Source: Streptomonospora litoralis (GTDB lineage: Bacteria > Actinomycetota > Actinomycetes > Streptosporangiales > Streptosporangiaceae). From it: DNA of 64,000 nt. This document shows, one piece after another, positions 39,248-49,089 of the stretch (its first letter is position 1; every line of letters begins with the position of its first letter). The notes below the pieces were generated by a model that did not search any database, had not been told where the DNA came from, and was given only the letters and a program-made list of their open reading frames with translations. Made by a program: the position numbers and the translations under genes. The DNA lies in contig NZ_CP036455.1 of assembly GCF_004323735.1 (NCBI RefSeq), positions 429,101 through 493,100 of the forward strand, read 5' to 3'.

Positions 39248-40012
39248 ATGAGCGCACCTCGCATCCGGCCCGACGAACCCCTGGTGGCACTCGACCTGGT
39301 CGAGGAGGCCACCGCCCGCCTGCTGCGCACCGCATCGGATGTCCGCCCCGACCAGATCAGCGACGCCTCGCTGCTGCCCGGCTGGACGCGCGGTCATGTG
39401 CTGGCCCACGTCTCGCGCAACGCCGAGGCCGTGGTCCGCGTGCTGGAGGGCGCCGCCGAAGGCCGCCACGCCGACATGTACGCCAGTGCCGAGGTCCGCG
39501 ACCAGGACATCGAGGACGGCGCCGGGCGCATGCCCGAGGACCAGGCCGCCGACATCAAGGACACGGCCGAGCGGCTTGCCGCGGTCGCCCGCGGGCTGCC
39601 CGAGGACGCCTGGTCCTTCCAGATCACGCACCGCACCGGGCGCGTCTTCCCCGCCGCGCGCATTCCGTGGATGCGTCTGGGCGAGGTGGAGTACCACCAC
39701 GTCGACCTCGACCTCGGCTACGGTCCGGGCGATTGGCCCGCCGAGTTCGTCGCCGTCGAGGTCACGACGCTGACCGACCGCTTCGCCGCCACCGAAGACC
39801 TCCCGCCCGTCCTGCTGCGCGACGCGCAGTCCGGCACCGAGTACCGCATCGGCGCCGCCGCCGGCCCCCCGCTGACCGCGGAAGCCCCGGCCCACGACCT
39901 CCTCGCCTGGCTGTCCGGCCGCGCCGACGGCGCCCGCCTCACCGTCCACCGCGGCGGCACGCCGGTGGAGGACCCCGCGTCGGTACTGCCCACCCTCCCG
40001 GCCCTGGCCTGA
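39248..40012 (+). CDS. Maleylpyruvate isomerase/DinB-type mycothiol-dependent protein
   Basis: 254 aa with the MDMPI N-terminal fold: LLPGWTRGHVLAHVSRNAEA and LGEVEYHHVDLDLGY supply the His residues of the metal site, and a smaller C-terminal domain follows. Family members are mycothiol-dependent isomerases or transferases. ATG start. A second member is at 54578-55339. Specific reaction unknown. Confidence 0.88.
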   Translation: MSAPRIRPDEPLVALDLVEEATARLLRTASDVRPDQISDASLLPGWTRGHVLAHVSRNAEAVVRVLEGAAEGRHADMYASAEVRDQDIEDGAGRMPEDQAADIKDTAERLAAVARGLPEDAWSFQITHRTGRVFPAARIPWMRLGEVEYHHVDLDLGYGPGDWPAEFVAVEVTTLTDRFAATEDLPPVLLRDAQSGTEYRIGAAAGPPLTAEAPAHDLLAWLSGRADGARLTVHRGGTPVEDPASVLPTLPALA

Positions 40013-40604
40013 GCCCGCTCCGCCCACTCGCCCAGAGCACCGGCGCCGAAACGACCGGTCCCGGGCCAGTCGGCTGCGAGTCGGCGGCCGATGCGTCCGC
40101 TGGCGGACCACCGTCCTCGCCGCCGCTTCTCCCTGCGACCACCCGTTACCCGTCAGGTCGCAAGGCCGCGCAGCGGAGGCGGCCTGCCGTCGCCATGTCC
40201 GCGGCAGGTTCGGCCAAGCCCCATCGGCGATCTGCGGCACAGGGCCCGGAACCGCGCTCAGTCCGCCTCGGCGGTCCTGGCCCGCCTCACCGGTCGCCGA
40301 CCGGGCGGGCTGCGGGCCGTGCCCGGCTGAGGATGGCACCGCGGCGAACGTGCGATCCACGGAATGGGCCTCGCCGTACCCCTCCAGGGAGGTGGCCGTA
40401 CCGCGGAATGGGAATGGTGGGATGAACCGGTTTACCTGGAGCCGGGGAAAGCGGCTCCGGTGACACTCTGTATTTCTGGGCTGTGTCGTGTCGGCGGGTT
40501 GTCGGATTCTTCCTGGTGAGGCGGAGGGAATGGGGCTTCAGGGGCGGTCGGTATCCGGTATTCCGAGGATTCCCGGAATGGAGGCGGGCGTCGGCGGCTC
40601 CTCG
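40013..40604. other. Gene-free stretch
   Basis: About 590 bases between two convergent genes. GC-rich for the first 350 bases; around 40400-40600 it becomes slightly AT-richer. No RNA, repeat or strong hairpin recognised. Confidence 0.35.
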
Positions 40605-41534
40605 TCACGCCGACGGGCGGGCGTCGGCGGTCTGCGGCGCTTCGAACAGGTCGGCCGCCGTCTCGACGAAGAGCTCGACGGCGGGCTCCGCGGGTCCCTG
40701 CGGCCAGGCGAGCACGGCGGAGAACGGGTCGGCGTCGGCCACCGGCACGTAGGCGACGTCGACGCGCGGGTTGCGCTCGGCCATGTGGCGCGGCAGCAGG
40801 GCGACCGCCTGGCCCAGCGCGATCACCTCGATGAGCTGCGACATGTCGTAGACGGACGGCCCCGGCCGACCGCCGCCGTCGACATCGGCCGCCGTGTCCA
40901 GGCCGGTCCAGTACCGGCGGGCCTGCCCCGAGACTCCGGGCCAGACGGGGAACGCCTCACCGGCCAGGTCGCGGCAGCGCAGCAGCCCGCGCCGGGCCAG
41001 CCGGTGGCCGGCCGGGAGAGCGGCGACCCGCTCCTCCGACCACAGGGGGCGGATCTCCAGCCCGGCGTCGGCGTAGGGAGTGCTCAGCACCGCGAGGTCT
41101 GCGCGCCCGCTGCGGACCGCATCGTCCTGGCTGCCGCAGCCGCTGACGGCGATATCCGCCTCGCAGGCGTCCGGCAGGGCCGCGTAGGTCTCGATGATCC
41201 GCCGCAGCAACTGGATGCCGAGCCCCGGAGCCGCGGTCACGGTCAGCCGCTCGGCCCCCTCTGCGGCGCGCCGCGTGCGGTGCGCCGCAGCCGAAGCGAC
41301 CTCCAGCACCTTCAGCGCCTCGTCGCGCAGTGTGCTGCCGGCGGCGGTGAGCCGCAGGGCGTTGCGTTCCCGAAGGAAGAGCGGGCCGCCCAGGCGCCGC
41401 TCCATCCGCCGGACGGCCCGCGAGAGCGGAGGCTGCGATATCCCCAGGCGCTCGGCGGCGCGGGAGAAATTGAGCTCGTCGGAGACGGCTAAGAAGTAGC
41501 GCAATTCCCGCAGGTCGAAGTCTTCCATACCCAT
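40605..41534 (-). CDS. LysR-family transcriptional regulator
   Basis: 309 aa. N-terminal HTH: LRELRYFLAVSDELNFSRAA, LGISQPPLSRAVRRMERRLG. The C-terminal effector-binding domain has PLWSEERVAALPAGHRLAR. Start ATG 41534 or 41528; both lie within a 15-bp LysR-type palindrome. Divergent from the DoxX gene. Confidence 0.93.
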   Translation of the reverse strand: MGMEDFDLRELRYFLAVSDELNFSRAAERLGISQPPLSRAVRRMERRLGGPLFLRERNALRLTAAGSTLRDEALKVLEVASAAAHRTRRAAEGAERLTVTAAPGLGIQLLRRIIETYAALPDACEADIAVSGCGSQDDAVRSGRADLAVLSTPYADAGLEIRPLWSEERVAALPAGHRLARRGLLRCRDLAGEAFPVWPGVSGQARRYWTGLDTAADVDGGGRPGPSVYDMSQLIEVIALGQAVALLPRHMAERNPRVDVAYVPVADADPFSAVLAWPQGPAEPAVELFVETAADLFEAPQTADARPSA

Positions 41535-41541
41535 AGGGTAT
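41527..41541. promoter_or_regulatory. LysR box (T-N11-A palindrome)
   Basis: ATACCC-ATA-GGGTAT, perfect arms and the classic T-N11-A form. It covers the two possible LysR start codons, so binding would block its own expression as well as act on doxX, whose start is 80 bases away. Confidence 0.65.
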
Positions 41542-41621
41542 AACGTCCATAGCAATCGGTATTTCCGCGGGCGGCGTTCGAACTGGTCTGCTGGGATAGG
41601 GCCGCTGACTGAGGAGAACCG

Positions 41622-42116
41622 ATGAAATACCTGGTACGTTCGGACGCCGTTCTGACTGATGCGGTGTTCCTGGTGGTGCGCATCTGCATCGGGGCGGTCT
41701 TCATCGCCCACGGCTGGGACAAGGTCGTCAACCAGGGTGTGGCGCAGGTGGCGCCCGGCCTGGGCGAGATGGGAATCCCTCTCCCCGAGTTGAGCGCGGT
41801 CTTTCTGGCCTACGGCGAGCTGATCGGCGGTGCGCTGGTGCTGCTGGGCCTGGTGACGCGGGTCGGGGCGGCCGTTCTCGCGGTGAACATGGTCGGCGCC
41901 TGGGTGTTCGTGCACAGCGGCGCCGGGCTGATGCAGCAGAACGGCGGCTTCGAGTACGTCATGGTGCTGGCGGCGATCAATCTGCTGCTGATCGCGCACG
42001 GTCCGGGCCGTTTCAGCGTGGACGGCGTGCTCGCGGACCGGCTCGGCGGTGGGAGCGCCGCCGGAGCCGAGCGCACGCGCCGCGTCGCCGATTCACCGGC
42101 GGGCGCCCCGAAGTAG
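41622..42116 (+). CDS. DoxX-family membrane protein
   Basis: 164 aa with four membrane segments. DoxX pattern: LVVRICIGAVFIAHGWDKV, then YGELIGGALVLLGLVTRVG, MVGAWVFVHSG and a final hydrophobic segment. Polar C-terminal tail of ~30 residues. Members take part in redox or quinone-linked detoxification at the membrane. Divergent from, and likely regulated by, the LysR gene. Confidence 0.9.
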   Translation: MKYLVRSDAVLTDAVFLVVRICIGAVFIAHGWDKVVNQGVAQVAPGLGEMGIPLPELSAVFLAYGELIGGALVLLGLVTRVGAAVLAVNMVGAWVFVHSGAGLMQQNGGFEYVMVLAAINLLLIAHGPGRFSVDGVLADRLGGGSAAGAERTRRVADSPAGAPK

Positions 42117-42378
42117 CTGACGCAAGTCCCGAACGGCGCCGATGCCGCGCACGGCCGTCGGCGGACAGGCGGTGCCCGGGCCCATCCCCAGGGTGTTCTT
42201 CGCCGACCGTGTTCCGCGTCCGCACTCGTCGCCGTACGTGTCCGTGCCGGAGCCCTCGGCGACCCGCCGGTGCGAACGGCTGGGGACGCGATCGCCGGCC
42301 GGGCGCGCCCGGCCGCCGAGCGGGCGCCCGTCGGCCTGTGCTTCGGAATGCGCCGCGGTTCGCGGTGTTGCAACGGGC

Positions 42379-43464
42379 GTGAACTCTTCGCTCGCACCGC
42401 AGCGCCGCCTCCGCGGCGTCCGGCTCTCCGTCCTGGACCGCTCCAGCGTCCGCGGCGACCAGGACCCCGCGGCGGCGCTGCGCGACACGGTGGACTTCGC
42501 CCGTAGCATCGAAGACCTCGGCTATCACCGCTTCTGGGTGGCCGAGCACCACAGCGTTCCCGGTGTCGCGGGCTCCGCGCCGACCGTGCTGGCCGCCGCC
42601 GTCGCCGCGGCCACCTCCCGCATCCGGGTCGGCACCGGCGGCGTAATGCTGCCCAACCACCAGCCGCTCGTCGTCGCCGAGCAGTTCGGCGTCCTCGACG
42701 CGCTGTATCCCGGGCGCATCGACATGGGCTTGGGACGCTCGCTGGCCTTCACCGCCGGAATCCGGCGCGCGCTGGAACGGGACAAACGGGCCGCGGACGA
42801 CTTCCCCGACCAGCTGGCGCGGCTGCTCGGCTTCATCGGCGGCGACCAGACCGACGACCCCGGAGTCCACGCGATCCCCGGGGAGGGCGGCGCGGTCGCG
42901 CCGTTCCTGCTGGCCACCGGAGAGGGCTCGGTGATCGCGGCCGAAGCTGGACTTCCGCTGGTCATCGCGCCTATCGCGGGATTCGACCGGATGACCGAGC
43001 TGATCGAGCGCTACCGCGAGCGCTTCCGCCCCTCCCGCTGGGCCGAGCGCCCCTACACGGTGGTCTCGGCGACCGTGGCGGCGGCCGCCACCGCCGCCGA
43101 GGCGTACCGGCTGCTGGTCCCCGAAGCGTGGTCCTACGCCTACGCGCGCACCCACGCGGAGTTCCCGCCGCTGCGCCCGGCCGAGGAGATCCTCGCCCGG
43201 GACATGACCGAGCGGGAGCGGGCGCGCTTCGACGAGGCGCTCAGCGGTCATGTCCACGGCACCGGGGACCAGGTCGCCGACGAGTTGGGCTCGCTGGTGG
43301 ATCGCACCGGGGCCGACGAGGTGCTGGTCACCCTGAGCACCTACGACCGTGCCGCGATGCTCGACTCCTACGCCCGTCTGGCCCGCCTGACAGGGGCGGC
43401 CCCGGCCGCCGGCGGCGGCGCCGGTCGGGCGGGCCGCACAGCGGCGCAGGCGAGCGGGCGCTGA
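42379..43464 (+). CDS. LLM-class flavin-dependent oxidoreductase
   Basis: 361 aa luciferase-like monooxygenase (bacterial luciferase alpha-chain type, single chain). Landmarks: RLSVLDRSSVRGDQDPAAAL at the N-terminus, HRFWVAEHHSVPGVAGSAP, RIRVGTGGVMLPNHQPLVVA and YPGRIDMGLGRSLAF. Uses FMN, or F420 in actinomycetes. The GTG start gives the usual N-terminus; longer in-frame extensions are Arg-rich. Substrate unknown. Its stop is 3 bases from the convergent Nudix stop. Confidence 0.92.
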   Translation: MNSSLAPQRRLRGVRLSVLDRSSVRGDQDPAAALRDTVDFARSIEDLGYHRFWVAEHHSVPGVAGSAPTVLAAAVAAATSRIRVGTGGVMLPNHQPLVVAEQFGVLDALYPGRIDMGLGRSLAFTAGIRRALERDKRAADDFPDQLARLLGFIGGDQTDDPGVHAIPGEGGAVAPFLLATGEGSVIAAEAGLPLVIAPIAGFDRMTELIERYRERFRPSRWAERPYTVVSATVAAAATAAEAYRLLVPEAWSYAYARTHAEFPPLRPAEEILARDMTERERARFDEALSGHVHGTGDQVADELGSLVDRTGADEVLVTLSTYDRAAMLDSYARLARLTGAAPAAGGGAGRAGRTAAQASGR

Positions 43465-43467
43465 CCC

Positions 43468-43917
43468 TCAGTCGACCTCGCCGCGCCGGTGCAGTTCGTC
43501 CAGGACGCGGCGGACCGCGGGAGCGCAGCGGTCGCGCTCGCCTCCGGTCAGCCAGGCCAGTTCGGCGATCTCCGCCGCCGCGGCGGGCTCGCCCGTGTGC
43601 TCGGCGGTGTAGCAGGCCAGCCGCACCCGCGTGCCTTCCGGGTAGCCGTCGGCGGCCTCGTCGACGACGGCGAACGGCCGCAGCGTGGCGGGGCGCAGTT
43701 CCACCCCGACCTCCTCGCGCGCCTCCCGCACCACGGCGGCCTCGTCGCTCTCACCGGGTTCGCGCTTGCCGCCCGGCAGGTAGTAGAGGCCGCGCCCGTG
43801 TGTCCGCACGCACAGCAGCCGCCGACCGCTGACGTGCACCCAGGCGAGCGCGTCGACCACGCGCTCCGCGGCGGCCTCCGCCGCGTCGGACGAGGCCCCG
43901 GTTTCGGGTGATGGCAT
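43468..43917 (-). CDS. Nudix hydrolase
   Basis: 149 aa. The Nudix box is complete: G-x5-E-x7-REARE-E-VGVEL (GGKREPGESDEAAVVREARE). Substrate-side features are short, consistent with nucleotide or nucleotide-sugar diphosphate hydrolysis. ATG start. Substrate not determined. Confidence 0.92.
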   Translation of the reverse strand: MPSPETGASSDAAEAAAERVVDALAWVHVSGRRLLCVRTHGRGLYYLPGGKREPGESDEAAVVREAREEVGVELRPATLRPFAVVDEAADGYPEGTRVRLACYTAEHTGEPAAAAEIAELAWLTGGERDRCAPAVRRVLDELHRRGEVD

Positions 43918-43999
43918 GGCTTTGAGCCTAGAACGCTCACGGCGGTCGGGCGCCGCCGGGGGCGGTCACCCGCGTGCCGCGGCTGTCCGGCCCCGGCGG

Positions 44000-44989
44000 C
44001 TAACCGAGTCGGTTCAGCTGCTCGCGGTCCTCCTCGCCGAACCTCTCCTCCAGCTCCTCGGGCGAGGCGTCGACGTCGATACGGGAGACCGGCATGCCGC
44101 GGGCCGTCTCGATGGCTCCCAGCCGGCGCATCGCGCGGTCGGCCGCGTAGTCGGTCAGCTCCCTGTCGGAGAGCATGTACCACTTCTCGTCCTCGCTGGG
44201 TTCCGGCTCGTTGCTGCGCTGTACGACCGCGGTGACGTGCGGGAGCAGCTCGTTCAGCCGTTCGGAGACGACCTCCCAGTTGCGGGCGTCGGCGGCCACG
44301 TGGCGCCGGCAGGTGAAGGTGCCCCAGGCCATGTGCCTGCGCTCGTCGTCGCCGATGCGCTTGATGATCTCCCGCATGCCCGGGAAGATCCCGCGGGCGG
44401 TGCAGATGTGGTTCCAGGCGTGGTAGCCGGTCAGCGCCAGGGAGCCTTCGATGATGTGGTTGTAGGTGACCGAGGCGCGCACCTGGTTGCGCGGGCTCGG
44501 GTCCTCGGCCAGCGCGTTCAGCGCCGCCGGAAGCTCGGAGTAGAACAGGGCGCGGTAGCCGGGGTTGCCGTCGACGTGGGCGTGCAGGTCGTCGGTGATG
44601 CCGACCGCGTCAAGCCACATCCGGAACACCTGGACGTGCTTGGCCTCCTCGAACGCGAACTGCGTCAGATACATCTCGTCGCCCAGGCGGCCTTCGGCGG
44701 CCATGGCACGGATGAAGGGCTGGATGTCCTCGGTGACCGCCTCTTCACCGGCGACGAACAGCGCGCACAGCCGCATGATGCGGAAGCGGGCCTCCTCGCC
44801 CAGCTCCCGCCAGTCCTCGGCGTCGCGGCTCATGTCGATGTCGTCCGGGTTCCAGAACTTGGCGTTGCCCTTGGCGAACAACCGCAGGGGGAAGGAGTCC
44901 CAGTTGAGGCCTTCGGCGCGCAGCGAGTGGAAGCCGTGGCGCTGTTCGGGGGGCGAGGCGGGGGCGGCGGAGTCGGCGACGTCGGTCAT
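44000..44989 (-). CDS. R2-like ligand-binding oxidase (R2lox)
   Basis: 329 aa ferritin-like protein with a Mn/Fe cofactor. By spacing against the known R2lox proteins all six ligands are present: Glu82, Glu115, His118, Glu181, Glu216 and His219. Val85 and Tyr176, which form the unusual Val-Tyr ether crosslink, are also conserved. It differs from class I ribonucleotide reductase R2 by this pair. Binds a fatty-acid-like ligand in a large pocket; physiological reaction unknown. ATG 44989 is the start. Confidence 0.93.
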   Translation of the reverse strand: MTDVADSAAPASPPEQRHGFHSLRAEGLNWDSFPLRLFAKGNAKFWNPDDIDMSRDAEDWRELGEEARFRIMRLCALFVAGEEAVTEDIQPFIRAMAAEGRLGDEMYLTQFAFEEAKHVQVFRMWLDAVGITDDLHAHVDGNPGYRALFYSELPAALNALAEDPSPRNQVRASVTYNHIIEGSLALTGYHAWNHICTARGIFPGMREIIKRIGDDERRHMAWGTFTCRRHVAADARNWEVVSERLNELLPHVTAVVQRSNEPEPSEDEKWYMLSDRELTDYAADRAMRRLGAIETARGMPVSRIDVDASPEELEERFGEEDREQLNRLG

Positions 44990-45233
44990 GGGGGCACCTC
45001 CGGTGTCGTGTCGCCACCCATCATTGGACTCGGAGTGCTTTCGTGTAAAGCGGATGTCGCCGGGGCGTGCACGGAATGCGCCGCCGGGTTGCGCGAAGCG
45101 GCGGCGTCCCGGGGAGCGCCGCGCCGCGGACCGCGATACGGTCATAGAAGCCTTCCGCGGCAGCACCTCGTGCGCCGAAGGCAGTCGCGGGGTTCCGCAT
45201 CCGGACCGCGGTGGGCGCTCCGCCTGATCATCC

Positions 45234-45497
45234 GTGCATTCGCGCCAACCGGGAGACTACGTGTTCTGCGGCGATCCGGGCAGTTCCGGCTACGCGTCCT
45301 GTGCCGAACAGGAGGGCCTGTTCGTGATCGCGTCGCTGATTCCGGCGATGCTCGCGCTGGTCCTCATGGCTGCCGCCTTCGCCACACCCGCGGTGCGCCG
45401 CAACCCCACACTGCGCACGCAGACCCTCGGCTACTCGCTGATCGCCTGGTGTGTGGCCGGCTCCACCATGGTGCTGGGGGCACTGCCGCCGCTATAG
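45234..45497 (+). CDS. Small membrane protein, unknown
   Basis: Up to 87 aa, with two hydrophobic segments ([21 protein letters not shown] and a C-terminal [20 protein letters not shown]) and a short extracytoplasmic-looking Cys-containing lead. GTG 45234 or GTG 45261 may be the start. No family recognised. Confidence 0.5.
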   Translation: MHSRQPGDYVFCGDPGSSGYASCAEQEGLFVIASLIPAMLALVLMAAAFATPAVRRNPTLRTQTLGYSLIAWCVAGSTMVLGALPPL

Positions 45498-45559
45498 CGG
45501 AGCCCGGGCCCGGACGCGGCCGCCCCCCGGCGTGCCGCCCGCCCGGCGGCACAGCGAGC

Positions 45560-47206
45560 TCAGAGTTCGTCGCCCGCGAATACGTCGTCGGCGTCGGCGA
45601 TGCGGTAGGCGTAGCCCTGCTCGGCCAGGAACCGCTGCCGGTGCGCGGCGAACTCCTGGTCGACGGTGTCGCGGGCGGTCACCGCGTAGAACCGGGCGCT
45701 GCGGGAGTCGGACTTGGGCCGCAGCAGCCGGCCCAGCCGCTGCGCCTCCTCCTGGCGCGACCCGAAGGACCCCGAGACCTGGATGGCCACCCCCGCCTCG
45801 GGCAGGTCGATGGAGAAGTTGGCGACCTTGGAGACCACCAGGGTGCCCAGTTCGCCCGAGCGGAACGCCTCGAACAGCCGCTCACGCTCCTTGACGCGGG
45901 TCTCGCCCTTGATCACCGGCGCGTCGAGCGCATCGCCCAGTTCGTCCAGCTGCTCGATGTAGGACCCGATGATCAGCACCTGCTCGTCCTCGTGGCGGCG
46001 CACCAGCTCGCGCACCACCTCGGACTTGGCCGCCGAGGAGGCGCAGAAGCGGTAGCGGTCCTCGGGCTCGGCGGTGGCGTAGGCCAGCCGTTCGGAGTCG
46101 GAGAGGTTGACGCGCACCTCCACGCAGTCCGCGGGCGCGATCCAGCCCTGGTTCTCCATCTCCTTCCACGGCGCGTCGTAGCGCTTCGGGCCGATGAGGG
46201 AGAACACGTCGCCCTCGCGGCCGTCCTCGCGTACCAGGGTCGCCGTCAGCCCCAGGCGGCGGCGGGCCTGCAGGTCCGCCGTCATGCGGAAGACGGGGGC
46301 GGGCAGCAGGTGCACCTCGTCGTAGACGATCAGCCCCCAGTCGCGCGCCTCGAACAGCTCCAGATGGCTGTGCACGCCCTTCTTCCGGGCCGCCATGACC
46401 TGGTAGGTGGCGATGGTGACGGGGCGGATGTCCTTGCGGGTGCCGGAGTACTCGCCGATCTCCTCCTCGGTGAGGGTGGTGCGGCGCAGCAGCTCGTTCC
46501 GCCACTGGTGGACCGCGACCGTGTTGGTGACCAGGATCAGCGTGGTAGTCCTGGCCAGCGCCATCGCCGCCGCCCCGACGATGGTCTTGCCGGCTCCGCA
46601 CGGCAGCACCACCACGCCCGAACCGCCGGAGTAGAAGCTGTCGGCCGCTTCGCGCTGGTAGCCGCGCAGCTCCCAGTCGCCTTCGGCCAGGTCGATCGCG
46701 TGCGCCTCGCCGTCGACGTAGCCCGCGTAGTCCTCGGCCGGCCAGCCGAGTTTGAGCAGTGCCTGCTTGAGGTTGCCGCGCTCGCTGGGATGCACGGCGA
46801 CCGTGTCCTCGTCGAGCCGCTCGCCGAGCATGCCCTTGATCTTCTTGGCGCGGACGACCTCTTCCAGCACGGCCGTGTCCAGCGCGTGCAGCACCAGGCC
46901 GTGGATGGGGTGGGCCTGCAGCCGCAGGCGGCCGTATCGGTCCATCGTCTCGGCGATGTCGACCAGCAGCGAGTGCGGCACGGGGAAGCGGGAGTAGTTG
47001 ATGAAGGCGTCGACGACCTGCTCGGCGTCGTGCCCGGCGGCGCGCGCGTTCCACAGCGCCAGCGGGGTCACCCGGTAGGTGTGCACGTGCTCGGGCGCGC
47101 GCTCCAACTCGGCGAACGGCGCGATGGCGCGGCGGCACTCGTCGGCCAGTTCGTGGTCGACTTCCAGCAGCAGGGTCTTGTCGGACTGGACGATCAGGCA
47201 GGACAC
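45560..47206 (-). CDS. XPB/Ssl2-family DNA repair helicase
   Basis: 548 aa superfamily-2 helicase of the bacterial XPB type, a 3'-5' DNA unwinding enzyme. N-terminal damage-recognition-like domain, then Walker A LPCGAGKTIVG (~201), the DEVH box VYDEVHLLPA (~293), GLTATLVREDGRE including the XPB-specific RED loop, and C-terminal motif VI QEEAQRLGRLLRPK. GTG start with GAGG 7 bases upstream. Upstream on the same strand are two small membrane proteins and, past the repeat island, a helicase-associated protein. Confidence 0.95.
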   Translation of the reverse strand: MSCLIVQSDKTLLLEVDHELADECRRAIAPFAELERAPEHVHTYRVTPLALWNARAAGHDAEQVVDAFINYSRFPVPHSLLVDIAETMDRYGRLRLQAHPIHGLVLHALDTAVLEEVVRAKKIKGMLGERLDEDTVAVHPSERGNLKQALLKLGWPAEDYAGYVDGEAHAIDLAEGDWELRGYQREAADSFYSGGSGVVVLPCGAGKTIVGAAAMALARTTTLILVTNTVAVHQWRNELLRRTTLTEEEIGEYSGTRKDIRPVTIATYQVMAARKKGVHSHLELFEARDWGLIVYDEVHLLPAPVFRMTADLQARRRLGLTATLVREDGREGDVFSLIGPKRYDAPWKEMENQGWIAPADCVEVRVNLSDSERLAYATAEPEDRYRFCASSAAKSEVVRELVRRHEDEQVLIIGSYIEQLDELGDALDAPVIKGETRVKERERLFEAFRSGELGTLVVSKVANFSIDLPEAGVAIQVSGSFGSRQEEAQRLGRLLRPKSDSRSARFYAVTARDTVDQEFAAHRQRFLAEQGYAYRIADADDVFAGDEL

Positions 47207-47430
47207 ACGTACCTCGCAGCAGGGGTCTCGGCGGCGGTCGCCCCGGGGACGCGCCACGGCATGCAACGCCGGAGCGGCCGGTGATATGCCCGGGGCCGCG
47301 CCACCGCTCACAACCATACGCGCGGACGGCGGAGAAGGCCCGGGTCGAAAGAACCGGCGAGGCGGCCGATCCGGCGGCGCTCGGGGCCCGATCCGCGAAC
47401 GGCCGGGCGTCCGGGCGGCTGGAGCGGGAC

Positions 47431-47994
47431 CTAGGTGACGGCCAGGACCACCATGACGGCCGCGACCAGGATCACGCCCATCAGCAGCAGGTAGCCCAGG
47501 ATGCACGCCCAGGTGTAGCGGATGAAGCGCTCTACCTCCATCGGCTCGCTGGTGCGGGTGAGCGCCACGATGCCGAAGGCGATGGCGGGGACGTTCACCA
47601 GCAGCATCAGCACCGGGAAGCCCATCACCAGGAACAGCAGCGGGCACAGCAGCGTCGCCACCGCGCACAGCAGGGCCGCCACGGCGCTGCCGACGCGTGC
47701 GGGGGGCCCGGACGGCGGGGGGAACCGCGGCGCGGGAGCGGGCATCCCGGCCGGGACGGCACCCGTGCTGTGCACAGGACGGTGGAAACCGGGACCCGCG
47801 TGGCTGGAGGGCCCCGGAGAACCGGGCTGCGCATACCCGGCGAGCGGCGGCTGCGCGTGCTGCGGGGTCGGCGATGCAAGGGGGGAATCCGCGGCGGGCC
47901 CGTGGTGCGGGTGGGAGGGCGCGGAATACCGGTCGAGGCCGGTGGCCGGCTCGTTCTCCCAATAGGAGGTCTTCGGACTCCAGGATTCGCTCAT
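47431..47994 (-). CDS. DUF4190-type membrane protein
   Basis: 187 aa. The first ~95 residues are Pro/Ser/His-rich and unstructured, followed by three hydrophobic segments (AALLCAVATLLCPLLFLVMG; LMLLVNVPAIAFGIVALT; ACILGYLLLMGVILVAAVM). Typical actinobacterial DUF4190-like layout. Role unknown. Same strand as the next, similar protein. Confidence 0.75.
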   Translation of the reverse strand: MSESWSPKTSYWENEPATGLDRYSAPSHPHHGPAADSPLASPTPQHAQPPLAGYAQPGSPGPSSHAGPGFHRPVHSTGAVPAGMPAPAPRFPPPSGPPARVGSAVAALLCAVATLLCPLLFLVMGFPVLMLLVNVPAIAFGIVALTRTSEPMEVERFIRYTWACILGYLLLMGVILVAAVMVVLAVT

Positions 47995-48158
47995 CGGTTC
48001 CCGCCTTTCGTGCTCGCCCCGGTGCGCCGGGCCGCCACACCGCCGGGGGCGGCCGGGCCCGGCTCGCCGTCGCAAGACCCGATCCTGCCACCAGCGTAGT
48101 GTGCGCACGGGCCCGCGTGGCAAGCGCGCCCGGTGCCGCGGCACCGGGGCCCGCGGAC

Positions 48159-48644
48159 TCAGTAGGGGACCACCACGCCCTCGAACAGCGATCCCGCCTG
48201 AGTGAACAGCCACAGGGTCGACACCAGCATCACGAAGAACATCACCGCGGCCGCGCCCAGGCTGTACCAGGAGTAGCGGGTGAGGGTCTCGGCCTCGACG
48301 TACCTGCCCTGGTCGCGCTTGTGGCCCGCGCGCACGGCGAAGACGATGCCGATGACTCCGAAGATCCAGTTGAAGCAGCACAGGAACGTCAGTGCGTGCA
48401 GGACCAGCGCCATCATCGGACTGCCGGCTGCTCCCGCGGGCGGTGCCTGGGGCTCATCGCCGTCGGCCCCGCCGCGCCGCGCGTCCCGCTCCGCTCCCGC
48501 GTCCTCGCGGCTTCGCTCGCGGGGGCCGGGTTCGCGCGGAGGGGTGTCGCGGGGGCCGGGTTCGCGGTGACCGGTCCCGCGGCGGCCGCGCGGCGGCTCG
48601 TCGCTCGGCGAGGAAGCGCCGGGCGGCAGCGACTGGTTGCTCAT
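48159..48644 (-). CDS. Small membrane protein with disordered N-terminus (DUF4190/CD225-like)
   Basis: 161 aa. A Pro/Arg/Gly-rich N-terminal half is followed by two membrane segments (LVLHALTFLCCFNWIFGVIG; YSLGAAAVMFFVMLVSTLWL) with a basic loop between (RAGHKRDQGRY). Same design as its downstream neighbour at 47431-47994. Function unknown. Confidence 0.72.
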   Translation of the reverse strand: MSNQSLPPGASSPSDEPPRGRRGTGHREPGPRDTPPREPGPRERSREDAGAERDARRGGADGDEPQAPPAGAAGSPMMALVLHALTFLCCFNWIFGVIGIVFAVRAGHKRDQGRYVEAETLTRYSWYSLGAAAVMFFVMLVSTLWLFTQAGSLFEGVVVPY

Positions 48645-49089
48645 GGGGGTTCGCCATCCTCCTCCGGCCGCTCGGCCGATCCGCGGGCGTTCTACACGTC
48701 GGTCCGGACACCCTCTCGCGCCGGATGCCCGTCCGTCCCAGCAGCAATCTAGCCCGAATCCCCGCCGATAGGCCCGTCCCGTGCCCATTGCGGCTCCTCG
48801 GCCGGTGCCCGCCTCGCCTGCCGGCATTCGCGCCGGTGACGCTCAGTCCTCGTTGAGCCGCTGTAGCGGCTTGACGACGGGGCGTCCGAAGATGAGTTGG
48901 GTGTGGCAGTGCGCGACTTGCGTACGGCTCCCATCCACTACGCCGACTTGCCCTTGGCCTTGCCCCCGGCCGGGCGGCGGGCTGAAGGATGGGGAGCAGC
49001 GGGCACCGGAGACGGGGCGGGCCGAGGCCCGCGGTCGAGGGAGCGGGGCCCACCGGTGGCGGTGCGCCGAGCCGGGGCGGGTCGGGTCT

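Noticed and set aside
43916..47284. A frame of about 1,120 codons opposite the R2lox and XPB genes
   Set aside because: Antisense shadow spanning several real genes and their gaps.
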